Below are positions 9,901 to 13,164 of a stretch of DNA of 13,164 nucleotides, one piece after another. Numbering within the stretch: position 1 is the first letter of the stretch; every line of letters begins with the position of its first letter. Under the pieces are notes generated by a model. It had not been told where the DNA came from. It searched no databases and saw only the letters and a program-made list of their open reading frames with translations. The position numbers and the translations under genes were made by a program. Origin of the DNA: Coemansia sp. RSA 922 (taxonomy: Eukaryota > Kickxellomycota > Kickxellomycetes > Kickxellales > Kickxellaceae); NCBI GenBank assembly GCA_027577415.1, contig JANBQS010000713.1, positions 1 to 13,164 on the forward strand. Reading direction: 5' to 3'.

Positions 9901-10360
9901 AAGCGCATGTGGTGAGGCTGATCGCAGGCAAGGGGCCATTTGGCGCGGACGGGGCCTGGCTGAGTTCCAAAAGGGGAAAAGCAATGCACCAAGCGGTTCT
10001 TGTTGTCGCGAGGCACATGCAGTATCTACTTTAGACTTACCTGATGTTTGAGCCTAAAAAGGGCTTTGAGATAAAGGTGTCAACCAAGTCGTGGCGGGCG
10101 CGGTTAGCCTCTTCGGGGTGGATATAGTCAAACAGCGACTGACCCGGAAGGGCGTCAGCGCGCTCACTCCCGAGAAAGTCTTGCAGGGAGGCGGACACAA
10201 AGACAAACTTTAGGCTTTCGCCGTGAAGCACACCCCAGAAGCACGGGTGTCGGAGCTGAGAGTTTGTTGCTGCTGCTGCTGCCACCGCCGTCGCCGACGC
10301 CATCGCTTTAGTAGTTTCAGTGTCCAAGACGGCAGAGCGCTTTTTTCCATTCGGCGTCAT
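6903..10360 (-). CDS. wc-2: PAS/GATA transcription factor of White Collar 2 type, three exons
   Basis: WC-2 family proteins pair with the photoreceptor WC-1 and bind light-regulated promoters in the nucleus. Exons on the minus strand are 10360-10041, 9414-7171 and 6972-6903, giving 877 residues. Residues 41-107 are the first half of a PAS domain (FWGVLHGESLKFVFVSASLQ, SLFDYIHPEEANRARHDL). It continues after the intron as RCRLRRFDLENAG and probably ends with the strand YLIANIALYLVSTHLSIIVC at about 224-247. A Pro-rich run lies at 254-276. A second, weaker PAS-like block runs from about 335 to 385 (VYSVETKALICAFPEDGYRK, SLWKHCRDK), then LFRWGHLLFVCQQM near 431-447. A long Ser/Pro/Gly-rich linker leads to a GATA finger, Cys835-X2-Cys838-X18-Cys857-X2-Cys860, containing EWRKGPNGHKT and LCNACGLRYAR. 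The X18 loop fits WC-2 type fingers. Only 17 residues follow. No flavin-binding LOV motif (GxNCRFLQ) is seen, so it is not WC-1. The ATG at 10360 has an in-frame TGA 18 bases upstream (10378-10376). Orthology to WC-2 itself is inference. Confidence 0.85.
6973..7170 (-). other. WC-2-like intron 2, splitting the GATA finger (198 bp)
   Basis: On the minus strand the donor is AC|GTACGT at 7171/7170 and the acceptor is TTGTAG ending at 6973. A good branch-site match, GCTAAC, lies near 7034-7029 and is followed by a T-rich stretch. Splicing joins AC to G to complete a Thr codon, restoring HKT-LCNACGLRYAR and the second cysteine pair of the finger. Without splicing, translation ends after four foreign residues (YVVH). 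The intron contains an AC dinucleotide run at 7100-7114. Confidence 0.92.
7100..7114. repeat. (AC)7 dinucleotide run
   Basis: A short uninterrupted AC run on the plus strand (GT on the coding strand) lies inside intron 2 of the WC-2-like gene. It is too short to suggest any function beyond possible length polymorphism. Confidence 0.8.
8909..8976 (-). repeat. GGC-rich trinucleotide tract encoding a proline run
   Basis: The plus strand shows repeated GGC/GGT/GGA triplets. Read on the coding strand these give the Pro-rich segment at residues about 254-276 of the WC-2-like protein, directly after the last PAS strand. Imperfect triplet repeats like this often vary in length between strains. Confidence 0.75.
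9415..10040 (-). other. WC-2-like intron 1, inside the PAS domain (626 bp)
   Basis: On the minus strand the donor is CAG|GTAAGT at 10041/10040, a consensus site. The acceptor GATGTAG ends at 9415 after a strong pyrimidine tract (about 9455-9433). The phases agree: AG from exon 1 plus A from exon 2 makes Arg107, giving SNI-R-CRLRRFDL, which continues the PAS fold. In-frame read-through stops at once (TAA overlapping the donor). It is much longer than the other two introns here (121 and 198 bp). No internal exon with PAS-like coding is visible, but a small one cannot be excluded. Confidence 0.85.
10266..10281 (-). repeat. (TGC)n tract encoding an alanine run
   Basis: A short TGC repeat on the plus strand reads as GCA codons on the coding strand, giving the alanine tract near residues 27-31 of the WC-2-like protein, just before the PAS domain. 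Confidence 0.7.
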
Positions 10361-10737
10361 GGGCGGCACACGCTGTCAACTGGTTAGGAAGGAGGGGAAG
10401 AAGAAGACCCACACTGCTGTATCCTTTCTAGTAACTGCAAGAAGTGCGGAGGTCCAGAGATTCGACAATAGTAGAAGTAGTAAGGAAATGACGCGCAAAT
10501 GGGAAGAACAGATTTATAAAAAAAAGGAAAAAAGTGAAAAGACTGGAGCTCGGACAGAAGAAGGAAGACGAAGTGGCGGGAGTCACTCGAATTATAGATC
10601 ACGTGCATAGTAATGCACATGATCTCGATTAGACAGGAACAAGTCGGCCAATGCAAAAGTAGCAAATTGTAGATAGGGAAAAAGTATGAATTAAAGCGTA
10701 CAAAGAAGGGAACTCGTAGGGGCGTGCGTAAGGTGTG
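10361..10737. promoter_or_regulatory. Region between the LRR gene stop and the WC-2-like start
   Basis: Both flanking genes run leftward, so these 377 bp contain the 3' UTR of the LRR gene and the promoter and leader of the WC-2-like gene. Purine-rich sequence on the plus strand (about 10390-10590) means a pyrimidine-rich leader on the coding strand. A 13-bp inverted repeat is listed separately. No canonical AATAAA is visible after the LRR stop codon. No coding potential stands out. Confidence 0.55.
10596..10625. promoter_or_regulatory. 13-bp imperfect inverted repeat with CACGTG core
   Basis: The left arm is agatcacgtgcat (10596-10608), the spacer is agta, and the right arm is atgcacatgatct (10613-10625). 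Twelve of 13 pairs match; the single mismatch turns CACGTG in one arm into CACATG in the other. As DNA it could be a paired site for a bHLH-type factor (CACGTG is the E-box core) about 235 bp upstream of the WC-2-like ATG. As minus-strand RNA the mismatch becomes a G-U pair, so the whole stem could form as a hairpin in the LRR 3' UTR, about 113 bases after its stop. Confidence 0.6.
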
Positions 10738-13119
10738 TTAGGCGCATCCAGGCCAGCGGTGTGAGAGGTCGGCGGTGGGACGCGGCAGAGCGACAGAGTG
10801 GCCCCAAGAGCGTGGCTCGCGTAAGGATGAGTACAGGGCATCTGCGTAGATAGCCAGCAGCTTGGTGGCGCGAGCGACCTGCGCATCGTGCTGTCTCTGC
10901 GTGAGGCTAAGCCTAGGTGCGGCAATGCACTGGGCCATACGGCGCTGAGCAACATGGTGAATACGCGAGTAGAGGACCTGAGCACGAGCCTCAGGCGTCG
11001 CAGGAGTGGTAAATTTAGGACTGCGGGAGAGCAGGGCCCAGCGCTTCGAGTTGCCAATATGCAAAGAGTCAAGGCGGTGACGCATCTCAACAAGGTCAGC
11101 AGCGACGACACGCACCGGGTTATCGGGCATCAGGATGTGGCGCAGCACAGGCAGGCGTGCCAGGAAAGCAGGTACTTTGTCGATCCAGTTGTGCGACAGG
11201 TTTAGCCGCTGCAGGCCACGGCACCTGACGATGCGAGGTGGCACGGAGGTCAGGCCCAAATTCACCAGCGACAGGTCCACCAGCCCCGGCATGCGCTCGA
11301 TGCAGGCCGAGAGCTGAAGCGCAAAATACGGGATATGCACAGCCTCCCACGAGTCGCCAGCGCAGTGCAGCGCCAAGCGGCCCAGCCCGGGCATATGTAA
11401 GTGGATGCTCAGTGGCACACGTGGCACAAACAACACCGTGTGGACCACGGGGACCACGGGCTCAGCAATCGGAGCTTCAATCTCCACAACCACCTCCTCG
11501 TTAGTCAGCAGCGTATCAGAAGACTGCGTAGCAGCGTACATCATTTCGTCAGCGAGCAGCCCGGGCTTTGCGTGGAACATGGTCTTTGGCAGCACGCGGC
11601 GCTTGCGCAGGCGCCGTGGACGCGTAACCGAGGGCTGCACGGTATGTTCGCCGTCGCTGCTGGACGCGTTCATCAGTAGCCAGTCGCTATTCTGCGTCAA
11701 TGTCGACCCGTCAAAATCGGGGTTATCAGAAAAGCACGGCGACGCCGGCGTGTCGCTCAGCTCATCGACGCACTCCAAGCGCCCCTCAGCGTCGCGCGCA
11801 AGCACATGCAGCGGAAGCACAGCAGCGCCGCGCAATGAGCTGGGATCCAAGAGCGTGTGGACATCTCGCGCCAACCGGATCTCGTCCGCAGACCTCGTTA
11901 CATGGTGTCTTGGCGACATGGGCTGAGCGCAAAAGTCAAAGTGCGCGCTGCTGCTAGACGGGAAGCCCGAGACGCGCGCGTCCTCGTCGTCAGACGGCAG
12001 TGGTGACTCGCCCGGCGGCCAGAACGTGGGGCCATGCGCGCTAAAGTCAGAGTGATCAGACGCCGTCCGCGCATGGCCCAGCGTGCCGTCAGCCCACGAC
12101 GCTGATGATGCTCGCGACCGCCGCCCAGCCGACGACCGGCGTCGCCGCTCGGTAGCCCGCGCCGCAGTGTTGTTGAGCCGGTTCACCGTGTATGGGCTCA
12201 GACACTCGAGCCGCGCCACATGCGAGAGCCGGCGCTGGTCCTCCAGCGACACCGAGCCCGACGCCCGACGCGCACTGTCCAGCACATGCGCAGGCAGCTG
12301 CATCATGGGCCGCCGCCGCGCCAACGACACCTCGGATGACGACGCAGAAAGCGAGGGCGCCGACACCGGAATCAGCGACTCGGTCGAGTCAGCATACCGC
12401 CGCTCAATGACCTGTGTCTGTGCACGCACGCGCACGCTGCCGCTCACGCCGCTTATCACCGAGCTGCTGACCAGTGACGCCGGCGGACACATATCGGGCG
12501 TCACCACAACAAACTCATCCCCGCCGACCACTACGTTGAGCGACGCCTCGCCATTGGCCGGCGGATACGACATTGTTTTGCTATGTGCCCCTTGTCGCAG
12601 TCTGCGGAACGGTCCCGCCGAAGTTTGGAGCACCGACGCTGCTATCTCGCGCTTCGACCGCCGCGATGCCGGCGACAATGGCGACATGGGCGACTGCGTC
12701 CCAATTGGCGTGGCTACCGACACTGCTGTCAGCTGTGGCGAGGACCCCAGTAGCTGCTGCAAGCTCTCATCGCTGAACAATGGCGACATTACTGACGGGT
12801 AGTCTATCCCCACCGCCCACGCATCCATCTCGGGCTGTGGTCCCAGTCCCGGCGATGCTATGCTGTCTCCGCCGTTGCTATTGCGCTTTGTGTGCACCTT
12901 GGCTCGAAACAACGAACCCAGCGCTGCCCCGGCCTTGGAATTCACGCGCGGCCGCTTGAAATTCCCTGCCGGTCCGCCCACACCAAGCGGCGCCGCCATC
13001 ATCATAGCTCCTGTCGACGGGCGCGGAAGCATCGGTAGGCTTACCAACGACGCGGACTGCTGGAACCCTGTCCCGACACTGCTTGTGGACCGCGCTGTCT
13101 CGGGTTTGGTCTTGTGCAT
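10738..13119 (-). CDS. Leucine-rich-repeat protein with long disordered N-terminus, function unknown
   Basis: This is a single open frame of 793 residues from the ATG at 13119 to a TAA at 10738. I do not recognise the gene. Residues 1 to about 560 are rich in Ser, Pro, Ala and Arg and look disordered, with basic clusters near 52-60 (FKRPRVNSK), 323-336 (ERRRRSSAGRRSR) and about 505 (RPRRLRKRRVLPK) that could bind RNA or membranes or act as nuclear signals. Several Ser-Pro pairs (MSPLSPASRRSK near 143-155) are possible kinase sites. Residues about 570-680 hold leucine-rich repeats: GLVDLSLVNLGLTSVPPRIV, GLQRLNLSHNWIDKVPAFLA and VLRHILMPDNPVRVV. The last ~110 residues form a helical, Arg/Ala-rich tail with LLAIYADALYSSLREPRSWG. 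No enzyme motif, signal peptide or membrane segment is seen. The frame stays open to the right edge (no in-frame stop at 13120-13164), so an upstream exon or earlier start is possible. Confidence 0.8.
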   Translation of the reverse strand: MHKTKPETARSTSSVGTGFQQSASLVSLPMLPRPSTGAMMMAAPLGVGGPAGNFKRPRVNSKAGAALGSLFRAKVHTKRNSNGGDSIASPGLGPQPEMDAWAVGIDYPSVMSPLFSDESLQQLLGSSPQLTAVSVATPIGTQSPMSPLSPASRRSKREIAASVLQTSAGPFRRLRQGAHSKTMSYPPANGEASLNVVVGGDEFVVVTPDMCPPASLVSSSVISGVSGSVRVRAQTQVIERRYADSTESLIPVSAPSLSASSSEVSLARRRPMMQLPAHVLDSARRASGSVSLEDQRRLSHVARLECLSPYTVNRLNNTAARATERRRRSSAGRRSRASSASWADGTLGHARTASDHSDFSAHGPTFWPPGESPLPSDDEDARVSGFPSSSSAHFDFCAQPMSPRHHVTRSADEIRLARDVHTLLDPSSLRGAAVLPLHVLARDAEGRLECVDELSDTPASPCFSDNPDFDGSTLTQNSDWLLMNASSSDGEHTVQPSVTRPRRLRKRRVLPKTMFHAKPGLLADEMMYAATQSSDTLLTNEEVVVEIEAPIAEPVVPVVHTVLFVPRVPLSIHLHMPGLGRLALHCAGDSWEAVHIPYFALQLSACIERMPGLVDLSLVNLGLTSVPPRIVRCRGLQRLNLSHNWIDKVPAFLARLPVLRHILMPDNPVRVVAADLVEMRHRLDSLHIGNSKRWALLSRSPKFTTPATPEARAQVLYSRIHHVAQRRMAQCIAAPRLSLTQRQHDAQVARATKLLAIYADALYSSLREPRSWGHSVALPRPTADLSHRWPGCA

Positions 13120-13164
13120 TTCCGAGAATGTGTATGTAAATGTGAAATATGTGGCGTATTCCTT

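Noticed and set aside
9752..10034. Small frames on both strands inside intron 1
   Set aside because: No PAS-like or other domain sequence, and consensus splice sites with matching phase place the whole stretch in an intron.
10037..10369. GTG at 10369 as the start of the PAS exon, and the stop directly after SNIR
   Set aside because: ATG at 10360 is in frame nine bases later in a better context, and the apparent stop overlaps a consensus CAG|GTAAGT donor.
10629..11111. A 160-residue minus-strand frame with hydrophobic stretches
   Set aside because: It overlaps the LRR gene's C-terminus in another frame and extends into its 3' region. The hydrophobic look comes from frame-shifted codons, with no homologous motif.
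12083..12802. A 239-residue plus-strand frame opposite the LRR gene
   Set aside because: It lies wholly antisense to the LRR protein's GC-rich disordered region, has composition typical of a shadow frame, and shows no recognisable domain.
1..13164. tRNA, rRNA, CRISPR array, transposon or viral insertion
   Set aside because: I looked for cloverleaf-like blocks, spaced direct repeats, terminal inverted repeats and reverse transcriptase, transposase or capsid motifs and saw none.

Overview
This is a eukaryotic nuclear window, almost certainly fungal. Four protein-coding genes lie close together, spliceosomal introns are few, 5' leaders are T-rich, and one gene encodes a PAS plus GATA-finger protein of the fungal White Collar 2 type. 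The compact, intron-poor layout and divergent protein sequences suggest an early-diverging fungus. Kickxellomycotina (Coemansia-like) is my guess, but the sequence alone does not prove it.

Layout, left to right. (1) Minus strand, 3842 running off the left edge: the first 1280 codons of VPS8, the membrane-tethering subunit of the endosomal CORVET complex, with no intron and no stop. (2) 3843-4057: a 215-bp divergent promoter shared by VPS8 and CUL3. The same 16-base T-rich tract sits just upstream of each start codon. (3) Plus strand, 4058-6626: cullin-3, rebuilt here as a 54-bp first exon, a 121-bp intron and a long second exon, giving 815 residues with the neddylation lysine at K759. (4) 6627-6902: a short convergent intergenic stretch. 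(5) Minus strand, 10360 to 6903: a three-exon PAS/GATA transcription factor of the WC-2 type, 877 residues. One intron interrupts the PAS domain and another falls between the two cysteine pairs of the zinc finger. (6) 10361-10737: its upstream region, with a near-perfect 13-bp inverted repeat containing CACGTG. (7) Minus strand, 13119 to 10738: a 793-residue protein with a long Ser/Pro/Arg-rich N-terminal part and a C-terminal leucine-rich-repeat block, function unknown. Its 5' end may extend beyond the window.

The genes do not form an obvious pathway. VPS8 acts in early endosome tethering, CUL3 scaffolds BTB-adaptor ubiquitin ligases, WC-2-like proteins are nuclear regulators in blue-light responses, and the LRR protein is unassigned. 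Only VPS8 and CUL3 look arranged for shared transcriptional control. I found no tRNA, rRNA, CRISPR array, transposon or prokaryotic operon. I did not find a convincing new multi-gene system. The most useful results are the corrected gene models and the promoter elements.
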